From positions 1 to 61,695 of the forward strand of contig JADHOC010000026.1 of NCBI GenBank assembly GCA_016779205.1: DNA of 61,695 nt, given 5' to 3'. The notes beneath the pieces are model-generated. The model saw nothing but the letters and a program-made list of their open reading frames with translations, did not search any database and was not told the origin of the DNA. Origin of the DNA: Planctomycetota bacterium (GTDB lineage Bacteria > Planctomycetota > UBA1135 > GCA-002686595). Positions 1-9,008 of this stretch are shown here, one piece after another; position 1 is the stretch's first letter; the number at the start of each line of letters is the position of its first letter. The translations under genes were made by a program, and so were the position numbers.

Positions 1-31
1 ATCAGGCGGGCTCGCCCCCCAACCAACCGGC

Positions 32-59
32 GGCCGGTCGCGCACGCGCGCGACCGGCC
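32..59. terminator. GC-rich hairpin downstream of ispH
   Basis: A perfect 12-bp inverted repeat (arms 32-43 and 48-59, 4-base loop) lies about 40 bases past the ispH stop. No real T-run follows on the minus strand, only a GGTTGGTT stretch, so it may act as a structural 3' end rather than a classical intrinsic terminator. Confidence 0.45.
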
Positions 60-98
60 TCCGGTTCTTTGGGGGGATCTGCTCCCCGGCGGCGAGGC

Positions 99-1046
99 CT
101 AGAGCCCCTCGGGCATCTGGAAGACGACGGTCTCCTTCTCCCCGTCGAGCTCTCGGGTGTTGCGCACGCCCAGCTCACGGAGGCGCGCGAGGATCAACTG
201 GACGAGGTCCTCCGGGGCGGACGCCCCGGCGGTGACGCCCACGGTCTTCTTCCCCGCCACCCATTCGGGCTGGACCTGTTCGGGGCGGTCGACGAGGTAC
301 GACGGGATGCCGCCCCGCTCGCCGAGCTCACGCAAGCGGTTGGAGTTCGAGGAGTTCTCGGAGCCCACGACGATGAGGACGTCCACGTCCCCGATCATGT
401 CCTTCACCGCGGTCTGGCGGTTCTGGGTGGCGTAGCAGATGTCCTTGAGGGCCGGCCCCTGGATCGAAGGGAAGCGGCTGAGCAGCGCGTCGATCACGTC
501 CCGGGTGTCGTCCACGGAGAGCGTGGTCTGGGTGACGTAGGCGAGCTGCTCGGGGTCGGTGATCTCCAGCGCGGCCACCTCCTCGGGGGTCGAGAGGACG
601 TGGACCTTGCCCTTGATCCGGCCGCGGGTGCCCTCGACCTCGGGGTGGCCGGGATGCCCGACGAGGATGACCTCGCGGCCCTGGTCCTCGTAGCGGATCG
701 CCTGCCGGTGGACCTTGGTCACCAGCGGGCACGTGGCGTCGATCACCTCGAGCCGTCGGCTCGCGGCCGCGTTCACGACGGCGTCGGAGACCCCGTGGGC
801 GCTGAAGACCGTGACGGCCCCCTCCGGGACCTCCTCGAGGTCCTTGACGAAGCGCGCCCCGAGGGACCGCAGCCGCTCGAGCACGTGCTTGTTGTGGACG
901 ATCTCGTGCAGGACGAAGACCGGGGCGCCGTGCACCTCGAGGGCGCGCTCCACGATCTGGATCGCCCGGTCGACACCGGCGCAGAAGCCCCTGGGGTTGG
1001 CGAGGACGACCTCCTCGCCCTGGTTGGCGGGGATGTCCGGGGTCAT
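99..1046 (-). CDS. ispH: 4-hydroxy-3-methylbut-2-enyl diphosphate reductase (IspH/LytB)
   Basis: This 315-residue protein has full IspH length. IspH is the last enzyme of the MEP isoprenoid pathway and reduces HMBPP to IPP and DMAPP with a [4Fe-4S] cluster in the cytoplasm. Three conserved cysteines are visible: Cys22 in NPRGFCAGV, Cys106 in DATCPLV and Cys204 in DICYATQNRQ. Family histidines appear in VLHEIVHN and HPGHPEVEGT. The ATG shares its first base with the stop codon of the upstream ferredoxin gene (TGATG), so the two are probably translationally coupled. The ferredoxin is a plausible electron donor, but that is inference. Nothing looks truncated. Confidence 0.96.
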   Translation of the reverse strand: MTPDIPANQGEEVVLANPRGFCAGVDRAIQIVERALEVHGAPVFVLHEIVHNKHVLERLRSLGARFVKDLEEVPEGAVTVFSAHGVSDAVVNAAASRRLEVIDATCPLVTKVHRQAIRYEDQGREVILVGHPGHPEVEGTRGRIKGKVHVLSTPEEVAALEITDPEQLAYVTQTTLSVDDTRDVIDALLSRFPSIQGPALKDICYATQNRQTAVKDMIGDVDVLIVVGSENSSNSNRLRELGERGGIPSYLVDRPEQVQPEWVAGKKTVGVTAGASAPEDLVQLILARLRELGVRNTRELDGEKETVVFQMPEGL

Positions 1047-1453
1047 CAGTGGCTCTCTCGGGCGTGGTTACGGTTCCAGCCAGGGATCTCCACGACGACG
1101 TCAGCCGCGCCGCTGGGCACCGCCTGGCAGGCGAGCCTCGAGGTCAGCTCGACGCCGGGGGCCTCGTCGAGCATGTCCTCCTCGGACTCCGACGCCTCGG
1201 GGATCGACTCGAAGCCCTCACGCACGATCACGTGGCAGGTCGAGCAGGCGCAGACGCCGCCGCAGGCGTGGTCGATCTCGATGCCGTGACCGTCTGCGAT
1301 GTCGAGGATGGAGCCGGGGCGCCCCTCCCTCGAGAGGGGGAGCGCCGCGGGATCCACGGAGACCTTCTTGCCCATGGGCATGAAGGTGACGGAGTAGCTC
1401 TTGTCAGGGAGCGGGGTCTCGACCTGCTCCTGGTAGGGGTTGATGCCGCCCAT
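1046..1453 (-). CDS. [2Fe-2S] ferredoxin, ISC/adrenodoxin type
   Basis: A 135-residue soluble electron carrier. The cluster motif is C-x5-C-x2-C at Cys64, Cys70 and Cys73 with a fourth ligand at Cys109 in RLACQA. An extra cysteine (Cys68) lies inside the first loop. The acidic stretch around residues 83-98 resembles the partner-docking surface of adrenodoxin-type ferredoxins. About 20 residues precede the fold, longer than in E. coli Fdx. The gene ends one base into ispH, and no other ISC gene is nearby. A role in donating electrons to IspH is inferred from the overlap. Confidence 0.9.
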   Translation of the reverse strand: MGGINPYQEQVETPLPDKSYSVTFMPMGKKVSVDPAALPLSREGRPGSILDIADGHGIEIDHACGGVCACSTCHVIVREGFESIPEASESEEDMLDEAPGVELTSRLACQAVPSGAADVVVEIPGWNRNHARESH

Positions 1454-1513
1454 GTCCTGGTGGGGGCAGCCCGTGGGTTGGGGCTGCCCGCTGCTCTAGT
1501 TTCTTTCTCGGGG

Positions 1514-3562
1514 TCAGATTCCTGCGCCGAAGCCCCCGCTCGGGGTGCTCTTCGGCTCGGGGTCACGCTTGGACTCGGTCCGCGGGCGACGATCGTCGCT
1601 TCGCGTCTCGCTCTTGGGACGATCTTCGCCCCCTTTCTCGGGGGAATCTGAGCGGCCTTCGCGGCTGCGCCTGCGGCGCCGTCGCGACGGGCGCTCCTCG
1701 CCGCCGTCGGCGTCCTCGGAGGATCCCTTGGACGGCTCCTCCTTGAGCCCGAGGCCGAAGCCGCCGGCCGGAGCGGCAGGGGATTCCCCGCCGCGGGTCG
1801 CGGTCTCCTCGCTCCGGGGAGCCGAGGAGCGCTCGCGCGGTTCACGCTCGGCGTCGCGGTCGTCGCTCCGCCCCTCGCGGGGCGCGCGGTCGTCGCCGCG
1901 GCCGCCGCGACGGCGACGGGCCCGGCGGGGGCGCTCCTCGGAGGGGGCTCGCTCCTCACGGGCTTCCGGCTCGTGCCGTTCCACCCGGTCTTGCTGCTCG
2001 CTGCGCGGCTCACTCTCCGTCTCCTTGGAGCGACCGCGGCGGCGCGGGCGCCTGGGTCGCTCGCCCTCGGCGGGTTCATCCGCGGAGGATCGGGGCTCGT
2101 CGCGCTCAGGCTCGGTGGTCCTGGCCTCACGCTCCTCGTCACCCCGCTCCCTGCGTCGCCCATCCCGGTTCCGACGGCGGCGGGGCCGCTCATCGCTGCG
2201 GGTCGGAGCCTCGCTGCCGGCGACCTCGTCGGCCTCCGTCTCGGACTCAGCGTCCCGGGCGGCATCGCGCAGGCGACGCTCCTCGATGGTGAAGAGCTCC
2301 CGCGGCCGGCGCAGCTCGGTCAGATCGAATCCGGACTGCCGCTGGAGGTTCTCCCAGTCCCGCTCGTTGCGGCGGGAGACGAAGGTGACCGCGACCCCGT
2401 GGGCGCCGGCCCGACCGGTGCGGCCGATGCGGTGGGTGTAGTCGGAGACGTCGCGGGGCACGCCGAGGTTCACCACGTGGGTCACGTGCTTCACGTCGAG
2501 CCCGCGGGAGGCCACGTCGGTGGCGACGAGGCACTTGACCTCGCCGGTCCGGAACGCGCCCATCACCCGGAAGCGCGCGGCCTGGTCATAGCCGCCGTGG
2601 AGCGCCTTGACCGAGAACCGACGGCGCTCAAGCTTCCGCATGAGCTGGTCCACGTCGGTCCTGCGCTCGCAGAACACCAGGAAGACGTCGTCCTTGGCCG
2701 AGTCCTCGATGAGGTGGCCCAGCTCCCGGGCGCGGTCCTCTTCGCCGCAGCGGAGGAAGTACTGGTGGATGTTGTCCACGGTGGAAACGCCGCTCGCCGT
2801 GGCGATCTCGGCGGGGTCCGTGGTGTAACCGCGGGCGAGCTCGAGGAGCGGCGGCGGGAACGTGGCGGAGAACAGCAGCGTTTGCCGGTACTCGTTGCAC
2901 GCGTCGAGGATCTTCTTCACGTCGTCGATGAAGCCGATCTCCAGCATCTTGTCCGCCTCGTCGAGGATCGCGAACTCGGTCCAGGGGAACTGGAGGAAGC
3001 GCTGGTTCAGGAGGTCCAGCACGCGGCCGGGCGTCCCGACCACGACCTGCGCGCCGGCCTGAAGGGCGCGCACCTGGGGACCCATCTGCTCACCGCCGAC
3101 GATGAGCGTGGTCTTCACCCCGCTCGCGGCGCCGAGCTCCTTGAGTACGTCGTGCACCTGCTCGGCGAGCTCGCGGGTGGGCGAGAGGACAAGCCCGAGG
3201 ACCGTCGAGCGGCTCGGGTCGATCTTCGACATCATCGGGGCGCCGAAGGCTAGGGTCTTCCCCGTTCCGGTCTCGGCCTTGGCGATGACGTCCTTGCCCG
3301 CGAGGACCGGCTCGATGGCCAGCGCCTGGATCGGGGTGGGCTTGGTGATGCCCATCCCCTTGATCGCGCTCTGGATGTTCTCCGCCAGGTTGAACTCCTC
3401 GAACGACTCGATGTCGGGCGGTTCGAGGGTGGGCGTGAGAGGGGTGATGTTCTTGTTCGTCTTCGGGGCCGCGTCGCGGCCGGAGCTTCGGCGGGGGTTG
3501 GATCCCCTGCGGCCGGAGCGTCGCGAGCGGCTCTGTCCGCCCGCGCGTCGTTGGTCAGTCAT
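1514..3562 (-). CDS. DEAD-box RNA helicase with long disordered R/E-rich tail
   Basis: ATP-dependent RNA helicase, 682 residues from the ATG at 3562; an in-frame TTG at 3604 would add 14 residues. The core shows the Q motif (PTPIQ, about 77-81), Walker A AETGTGKT (96-103), PTREL, DEAD (201-204), SAT (232-234) and the HRIGRTGRAG motif VI. The core ends near residue 430. About 250 residues of Arg/Glu/Asp/Ser-rich low-complexity sequence follow, holding GGFG twice, once near the C-terminus. Such tails are common in RhlE/CsdA-like helicases and usually bind RNA. No Shine-Dalgarno is obvious. It may act in ribosome assembly or RNA decay; the subfamily cannot be fixed from motifs alone. Confidence 0.93.
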   Translation of the reverse strand: MTDQRRAGGQSRSRRSGRRGSNPRRSSGRDAAPKTNKNITPLTPTLEPPDIESFEEFNLAENIQSAIKGMGITKPTPIQALAIEPVLAGKDVIAKAETGTGKTLAFGAPMMSKIDPSRSTVLGLVLSPTRELAEQVHDVLKELGAASGVKTTLIVGGEQMGPQVRALQAGAQVVVGTPGRVLDLLNQRFLQFPWTEFAILDEADKMLEIGFIDDVKKILDACNEYRQTLLFSATFPPPLLELARGYTTDPAEIATASGVSTVDNIHQYFLRCGEEDRARELGHLIEDSAKDDVFLVFCERRTDVDQLMRKLERRRFSVKALHGGYDQAARFRVMGAFRTGEVKCLVATDVASRGLDVKHVTHVVNLGVPRDVSDYTHRIGRTGRAGAHGVAVTFVSRRNERDWENLQRQSGFDLTELRRPRELFTIEERRLRDAARDAESETEADEVAGSEAPTRSDERPRRRRNRDGRRRERGDEEREARTTEPERDEPRSSADEPAEGERPRRPRRRGRSKETESEPRSEQQDRVERHEPEAREERAPSEERPRRARRRRGGRGDDRAPREGRSDDRDAEREPRERSSAPRSEETATRGGESPAAPAGGFGLGLKEEPSKGSSEDADGGEERPSRRRRRRSREGRSDSPEKGGEDRPKSETRSDDRRPRTESKRDPEPKSTPSGGFGAGI

Positions 3563-4094
3563 TCGTTGGTTGTCGATTGGAGTCCCGCGTCGGCGGGTGG
3601 GCAACTGTGTCCCGTGGGCATGGTTCGCCCCGGGTTGCCCGGCGTCGCTCTGTCTGAAGGACGGGTGTCGTCCCGGCGCGCGTTGAGGGAGGGCCGCTTT
3701 GGTCTCGCAGGGCCATCCTTGTCATCCGCAGAAGTGCGGTGGGGGTGCGTCGTCGACGGTTTCGTTCTCGTCCCGTCGAGGGCCGCTCGCGCCGGAGCTT
3801 CGCTTTTGTGGTGGGGAGGGTAAGCCCTTGAAGGCCCCCAGCCCTCCCTCGGGATCGAGATTCTCGGCCGATTCCTTGAGCGATACCTGGGGCTGCACGC
3901 ATCCGGGGGCCTCCACCGCAGCGCTCCGCGCGAATTCCCCCCGGGCGGGTTCGATGGACCCGGCCTCTTCCCCCGGCAGCCGTGACGGCAGGTCCACGGG
4001 GTTAGACTCCCTCTCCACCGCCACGCGGCGCGTTGGACCCCGCCCGCGGGTCGGCCGCGCGCCGCGGGCCACCCCGCACCCAGGAGCTTCCGCC
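3563..4094. other. 532-base intergenic region between divergent helicase and exonuclease genes
   Basis: This gap must hold the promoters of both divergent genes. Open frames cross it on both strands, but their translations are Arg/Ser/Pro/Gly-rich with no recognisable domain, as expected for chance frames in GC-rich DNA. I see no convincing -35/-10 pair, RNA gene or repeat. Confidence 0.6.
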
Positions 4095-4859
4095 GTGGAT
4101 ATCGTCAGCTGGAACGTCAACTCACTCCGGTCCCGCATGCCCCGCGTCCTCGAGTTCCTCGAGCGTGCAGACCCGGACGTGGTCTGCCTCCAGGAGACCA
4201 AGGTGGTGGACGAGCTCTTCCCCCGGGAGACGCTGGAGGAGGCTGGCTACCACGTGGCCTTCCATGGCCAGAAGACCTACAACGGCGTGGCGATCCTCTC
4301 CAAGACGCCCATCGAGCAGGTGGTCATGGGGATCCCCGGTACGGAGCACCCCGAGGCGCGCGTGATCGCCGCGGTGGTCGAGGACGTGATGCTCCTCGAC
4401 CTCTACGTCGTCAACGGGAAGGAGGTCGGCTGTGACAAGTACGACTACAAACTCGAGTGGATGAAGGACGTCGCCACGTACGTCCGTGAGCAGTTCCCGA
4501 TGGACGAGAAGGTGGTGGTGACCGGGGACTTCAACGTGACCTTCGATGACCGCGACGTGTACGACCCCGAGAAGTGGCGGGACCGGATCCTCTGCAGCAA
4601 GCCCGAGCGAGACGCCCTGGCCGAGATCATGGCGCCCGGGCTCCAGGACGGGCTCCGGAAGCACAACGACGAGGCCGGCGTCTACACCTGGTGGGACTTC
4701 CGAACGTTCGGTTTCAAGCGGGGGAACGGTCTCCGGATCGACCACTTCCTGCTCTCGCCACCCGCCTATGACGCCTGCACGGGGGTGACGGTGGACCTGG
4801 AGGCCCGGGGCGGTGAGAAGCCGAGCGACCACGCGCCGGTGATCTGCACGATCGCTTGA
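4095..4859 (+). CDS. xth: Exodeoxyribonuclease III / AP endonuclease
   Basis: A 254-residue enzyme of the exonuclease III family, which nicks DNA at abasic sites and removes 3' blocks. The start is the GTG at 4095: AGGAG lies about 8 bases upstream and the residues then match the family N-terminus (VDIVSWNVNSLRSR). Catalytic motifs are LQETK (metal-binding Glu), YNGVAIL, TGDFNV (Asp/Asn), YTWWDFR, RIDHFL and the C-terminal SDHAPV. The frame is open about 400 bases further upstream, but that part is low-complexity and unlikely to be translated. Confidence 0.95.
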   Translation: MDIVSWNVNSLRSRMPRVLEFLERADPDVVCLQETKVVDELFPRETLEEAGYHVAFHGQKTYNGVAILSKTPIEQVVMGIPGTEHPEARVIAAVVEDVMLLDLYVVNGKEVGCDKYDYKLEWMKDVATYVREQFPMDEKVVVTGDFNVTFDDRDVYDPEKWRDRILCSKPERDALAEIMAPGLQDGLRKHNDEAGVYTWWDFRTFGFKRGNGLRIDHFLLSPPAYDACTGVTVDLEARGGEKPSDHAPVICTIA

Positions 4860-5019
4860 GCAGCCCCAGGGGCGGCTGGGGGGCGCCGCCGAGGCCCCCC
4901 CCGGATCGCTCCAGCGAGCCTTCTTCTCCGTCTGCGGGAAGGATCCTGACAGCCCCGCATATGCTCATGGGGCACGCTTGCCGATACTCCGAGCAGCGGC
5001 CCGACGGTCGCAGCACCCC

Positions 5020-6609
5020 ATGTCCGACGTTCGAGACCTCCCCTTCGACCAGTTCCAGCGCTATGAGCTGGTGCGGGCGCTCCTCGAGAGCGTGAGGGTC
5101 GACGGACAGCGGCTCCGGATCCTGGACGTGGGGGGGCGCACCGCGCTCCTGCGGGAGTTCCTCCCCTCCGACCAGATCGAGCTGGTCGACGTGGTCCCCT
5201 CGGAGGTCGAGGGGTTGGTGCTCGGGAGCGGCGCCCAGCTGCCCTTCCAAGATGGAGCGTTCGACGCGGTCTGCGCCTTCGATACCCTCGAGCACGTGCC
5301 GCCGGCGCTCCGGGACGACTTCGTCCGGGAGTGCGCCAGGGTCGCTGGCCGCTACGTGATCCTCGCCGGGCCGTACGACTCACCGCGGGTCGCCGAGGCG
5401 GAGGAGGCGCTCCTGGACTTCCTGCGAGCGCGGCTCGACTGGGAGCACCAGTACCTGCTCGAGCACCGGGTGAACGGGTTGCCGTCCATGCCTGCCGCGC
5501 TCGAGATCTTCGAGGAGGCCGGGGCGCGCACGGCGACCGTGGGGCACGGAGAGCTCGGGCGCTGGCTCGCGCTCATGTGCGTGGAGCTCTACATCGAGCA
5601 CGAGACGCTGCTCAAGGACTTCGCGCCCCAGCTCTACCGCTTCTACAACGACTACCTGTTCCCCTTCGACCACGGGGAGGTCGTGTACCGGCACGCCGTC
5701 ATCGCGGCGTTCGGCGACGCTCCGATGCCCAGCGCGGACGCCGTCCTCGGCGCCGCGCCGTCTCCGCTCAACGCAGCGGACGGGGCCCTGGTGGAGGCGG
5801 GCCGGGAGCTGCTTCGCTACGACAGCCTCCGCGACACCTACCTGCCGGAGATGGAGCGGCTGCACGGGGTCGTGGCGTCGATGGAGAAGGACCTCGAGGG
5901 GCACCGGAGCGAGGCCGAGGACCTGGCCACCGACCTCGCCGGGCACGCGGAGACCGTCAAGGCGCTGCGTGAGGAGGGCGAGGCGAGCCGGCGTGATGTC
6001 GAGACCGAGCGCGCCGAGGTCCAGGAGATGCTGGCCCACAAGGACGTGCGGATCGGCGCATTGACCGCCGACCTCGAGGGGCACCGCCTCAAGCTCGGTG
6101 AGCTGGAGCGGCTGCGCGCGCTGGAGCTCGGAGAGCTTGAAACCCGCGGGGAGCGCCTGGATGAGGTCAACCGGGAGCTCACCGCGCAAAACGAGATTAT
6201 TCGCCGGGCCCGCGAGCAGCTCGACGAGACGGTCCGGCGAATCGAGAAGTTCGTCGACCAGGAGGCCCGGGCTCGAGGTGCCGTCCGGCTCGCCGATGAC
6301 TGCGCCGAGACCCTCAGCGAGCGTCTGCAGCGGGCGAAGGGGCGAGAGCTCTCCCTCGAGGAGGAGATCGAGATCATCATCGGGGCTCGAGACCTCCGGC
6401 TCGCCGAGCGGAATCAGGCCCGAGAGGAGGCGGCGCAGGCAGAGGCCGCTCTCTCCGAAGCGACGGCCACGATCGAGCAGCTGGAGGGAGACCTCGCCGA
6501 GGCGGAGGGCGAGCGCAAGATGCTGCGCGAGGAGTCCCAGCGGCTCTGGAACCGCCTCGGTCGGACCGTCGTCCTCCGCTGGCTCACGGGAGCCCGCAAG
6601 CTGGGGTGA
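5020..6609 (+). CDS. SAM-dependent methyltransferase fused to a long coiled coil
   Basis: A 529-residue protein starting at the ATG at 5020, 14 codons inside the longest frame. Residues about 30-200 are a class I methyltransferase, with motif I RILDVGGR (33-40) and the acidic FDAVCAFDTLEHVPP (81-95). Residues about 270-505 are an almost uninterrupted heptad-rich coiled coil (Glu/Leu/Arg/Ala), ending in a short basic segment. The gene converges on wzt and wzm. WbdD of E. coli O9a is a methyltransferase-kinase with a coiled coil that caps O-antigen chains and measures their length, and its cap is read by the Wzt C-terminal domain. A similar job here is inference; no kinase domain is visible. 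Confidence 0.8.
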   Translation: MSDVRDLPFDQFQRYELVRALLESVRVDGQRLRILDVGGRTALLREFLPSDQIELVDVVPSEVEGLVLGSGAQLPFQDGAFDAVCAFDTLEHVPPALRDDFVRECARVAGRYVILAGPYDSPRVAEAEEALLDFLRARLDWEHQYLLEHRVNGLPSMPAALEIFEEAGARTATVGHGELGRWLALMCVELYIEHETLLKDFAPQLYRFYNDYLFPFDHGEVVYRHAVIAAFGDAPMPSADAVLGAAPSPLNAADGALVEAGRELLRYDSLRDTYLPEMERLHGVVASMEKDLEGHRSEAEDLATDLAGHAETVKALREEGEASRRDVETERAEVQEMLAHKDVRIGALTADLEGHRLKLGELERLRALELGELETRGERLDEVNRELTAQNEIIRRAREQLDETVRRIEKFVDQEARARGAVRLADDCAETLSERLQRAKGRELSLEEEIEIIIGARDLRLAERNQAREEAAQAEAALSEATATIEQLEGDLAEAEGERKMLREESQRLWNRLGRTVVLRWLTGARKLG

Positions 6610-6650
6610 GGTCCTTGGGGCCCCGGTCCCCAGCTCCGCCTCCCGCGTCG

Positions 6651-6666
6651 AGCCAGGCCGCTGGCT
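6651..6666. terminator. Small hairpin between convergent genes
   Basis: A perfect 6-bp inverted repeat (AGCCAG / CTGGCT, 4-base loop) lies in the 66-base gap between the methyltransferase and wzt stop codons. There is no U-tract on either strand, so a terminator role is tentative. Confidence 0.25.
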
Positions 6667-6675
6667 GCCGGGAAA

Positions 6676-7980
6676 TCAGTCCCGGGAGAGCCTGGGCTCG
6701 GCTCCGTCCATCGCCACCGACCACTCCGTCGGCAGGAAGAGCAGGCCGTGCTGGAGGTGGTTGGCGTCGTGGACCTCGAACGTCGCCGCGTGCTCGCGGT
6801 GGTCGATGGGGGTGGGCGCCGCCTTGTCGTGGTCGTAGACAAAGACCGTGAGGTAGTACCCGCCCTGCAGGAGGGGGAGGCTCTCGAAGGCCATCTCCAC
6901 GTGTCCCTTCGCACCGGCCTTCACGTCGCCGAGCTCGATCGGCTCGTTCCGCCAGAGGTGGTTGCTGCCGTTGACGTACGTCCCGTCGGAGCGGTAGACC
7001 CCCAGGCCGAAGACCGGCTCGTGACAGTCCGCCGTGGCCTCGAACTCGATCCTCACGCGGAACGGTGAGCCAGGCTGGAAGACGTTGGTGGCCGCACCAT
7101 CTCCGCTGAAGAGCTCCACCTTGCCCGTGCGGATCTCGCCGGAGCCCCACCTGGGATAGGCGTCGAGCTGGCGGTTGATGGCCGACATCCGCTCGTTGCC
7201 ACGGGCGTGGGCGCGCTTGAGGTACTCGTCGGCGACCTCCTCCGCCGTGCCCTGCTCAAGGACGCGGCCCTCATGCATCAGGACGACATGCTTGCACATC
7301 GACTTCACCGAGCCCATGTCGTGGGAGACGAAGAGCGTGGTCTTGCCCTGCTCCTGGAACTCGTTCAGCCGATTGATGCACTTGCCCTTGAAGTGCTCGT
7401 CGCCCACCGAGAGGGCCTCGTCGATGATGAGGATCTCAGGGTCGACGGTGGTGGCGACCGAGAAGCCGAGGCGCACGTGCATCCCGGAGCTGTAGGTCTT
7501 GACCGGCCGATCGATGAACTCTCCCAGCTCGGAGAACTCGACGATGGCGTTGAAGCGCTCCTCGGTCTCCTCCTCGGTCATCCCCAGGATCGAGCAGTTG
7601 AGGCGGATGTTCTCGCGGCCAGAGAACTCGGGGTGGAAGCCCGCGCCAAGCTCGAGCAGCGAGGCGATCCGTCCGCGGGTGAGGATCTCGCCGTTGGTGG
7701 GCTGGGTGATCCCGGTCAGGAGCTTGAGGAGGGTGCTCTTGCCGGCGCCGTTCTCGCCGATGATGCCGACGGTCGAGCCCTTCGGGATGTCGAGGTAGAC
7801 GTCCCGGACCGCCCAGAACTCACGTCCGCGGGGGCCGCCCGGGAGCACCAGGTCCCAGAGCCGGTGGACCGGCTTGTCGTACATGCGGTACGCCTTGCTC
7901 ACGCCGCGCGCGACGATGGCGGAGCCGCCCATGGCGTTCGGTGCGGGCTGAGCCTCGGCGGAGTTGCTGCTGTCGTACAT
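6676..7980 (-). CDS. wzt: ABC transporter ATPase for polysaccharide export, with C-terminal carbohydrate-binding domain
   Basis: A 434-residue ATPase of the polysaccharide/teichoic-acid exporter class. Walker A is GENGAGKST (75-83), the signature is YSSGM (163-167) and Walker B is EILIIDEA. The family's GREN motif follows the Q-loop region. Residues about 275-425 form a beta-rich extension of the Wzt C-terminal type, which in O9a/O8 systems binds the modified non-reducing end of the glycan before export. The wzm permease lies 54 bases upstream on the same strand. An internal ATG at residue 17 could be the true start. Confidence 0.92.
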   Translation of the reverse strand: MYDSSNSAEAQPAPNAMGGSAIVARGVSKAYRMYDKPVHRLWDLVLPGGPRGREFWAVRDVYLDIPKGSTVGIIGENGAGKSTLLKLLTGITQPTNGEILTRGRIASLLELGAGFHPEFSGRENIRLNCSILGMTEEETEERFNAIVEFSELGEFIDRPVKTYSSGMHVRLGFSVATTVDPEILIIDEALSVGDEHFKGKCINRLNEFQEQGKTTLFVSHDMGSVKSMCKHVVLMHEGRVLEQGTAEEVADEYLKRAHARGNERMSAINRQLDAYPRWGSGEIRTGKVELFSGDGAATNVFQPGSPFRVRIEFEATADCHEPVFGLGVYRSDGTYVNGSNHLWRNEPIELGDVKAGAKGHVEMAFESLPLLQGGYYLTVFVYDHDKAAPTPIDHREHAATFEVHDANHLQHGLLFLPTEWSVAMDGAEPRLSRD

Positions 7981-8034
7981 GGGGGCGCCGCTGGTGGGAC
8001 CTGAGAGTCTGTGGGGGGGCCGCAGAGGGCGGTC

Positions 8035-8952
8035 TCAGAGTAGATCGGAGAACTTGGACTTCTGCTTGCTGAAGAACGTGGACCCGATCGCGAACGCCAC
8101 GATCCCCGCCGCGGTGAAGCTGAGCAGCTGCCGCGGGTCGGGGGCGTGGTTCTGGACGAGGACCCCTCGGTACATGTCCATCAGCCAGTGCATCGGGTTG
8201 ACGTCGAGCATCCACCCGTAGTCCTTGTCCACCATCCGCTGGGGCGGATAGAAGATCGGCGTGATGAACATCCAGACCGTCAGGGCGACGCCGATCACGT
8301 GGAAGGTGTCCCGCCAGAACAGGTTGAAGGTGGCGAGGAAGTACCCGAGCCCGGCGGTGAACAGGGCCTGGAGCGCCAGCAGGAGCGGGACCCATATCAG
8401 CTGAGCGCCGATCTGAACGCCCTGGTGTCCGCTGGCCGCCGCGGCGGCGAGGACTGCGGGGTCGTCGGTCGGGTTGATCTTCGCGTAGAGCAGCGCGAGG
8501 AGGACGATCGGGAGCGCGATCATCATGTTGACCATGGCGGAGATGGTCAGGTAGGCGGGCAGGACCTCCGAGGGGAAGACCACCTTCTGGATCAGGTTCT
8601 GGTTGTCCACCAGGACGTTGGTCGAGCGAGAGACCGCCTCGGCAAAGGCGGTCCAGCTGACGATCGCCACCAGCATCAGGAGCACGACCTCCTGGGAGCT
8701 CTTGTCCGGGTCCCAGGTCATCTTGAGGATGATCTGGAAGACCAGCAGGTACACCGCCAGGTTCATGATCGGGTAGACGACCGACCAGAAGAACCCGAGG
8801 CTCGAACCCACATAGCGCGACTTGAGGTCACGGCCCACGAAGCTCCACAGGAGGGCCCTGTTGGCCTTGAGGGATCGTAGGAGCTGGAGCACCGGGTGCG
8901 CGGGCGCTGCAGGCGCCAGGAATAGAGTCGCGATCGAGGGGGAGACGTGCAA
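8035..8952 (-). CDS. wzm: ABC-2 type polysaccharide export permease
   Basis: A 305-residue inner-membrane permease of the Wzm/TagG family with about six hydrophobic helices. Typical sequence includes SRYVGSSLGFFWSVVYP near the N-terminus and the NLFWRDTFHV region before TM4/5. It would translocate a lipid-linked glycan together with Wzt. The start is uncertain: the longest frame begins with TTG at 8952 with GGAGG directly adjacent (too close for ideal use), and a GTG at 8892 is an alternative. No glycosyltransferase adjoins the pair; the nearest typical group 1 enzymes lie near 55 kb. Confidence 0.9.
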   Translation of the reverse strand: MHVSPSIATLFLAPAAPAHPVLQLLRSLKANRALLWSFVGRDLKSRYVGSSLGFFWSVVYPIMNLAVYLLVFQIILKMTWDPDKSSQEVVLLMLVAIVSWTAFAEAVSRSTNVLVDNQNLIQKVVFPSEVLPAYLTISAMVNMMIALPIVLLALLYAKINPTDDPAVLAAAAASGHQGVQIGAQLIWVPLLLALQALFTAGLGYFLATFNLFWRDTFHVIGVALTVWMFITPIFYPPQRMVDKDYGWMLDVNPMHWLMDMYRGVLVQNHAPDPRQLLSFTAAGIVAFAIGSTFFSKQKSKFSDLL

Positions 8953-9008
8953 CCTCCCGCCCGACGACCCTCAGGGAACTGGGGCCGACTCTCGATCCGA
9001 GCGCGCCC

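Noticed and set aside
1228..2265. 345-codon minus frame overlapping the ferredoxin and helicase tail
   Set aside because: Alternate frame of two better-supported genes; Arg/Pro/Ala-rich.
3555..3902. 115-codon minus frame upstream of the helicase
   Set aside because: Arg/Thr/Pro-rich, no homology features, overlaps the helicase start.
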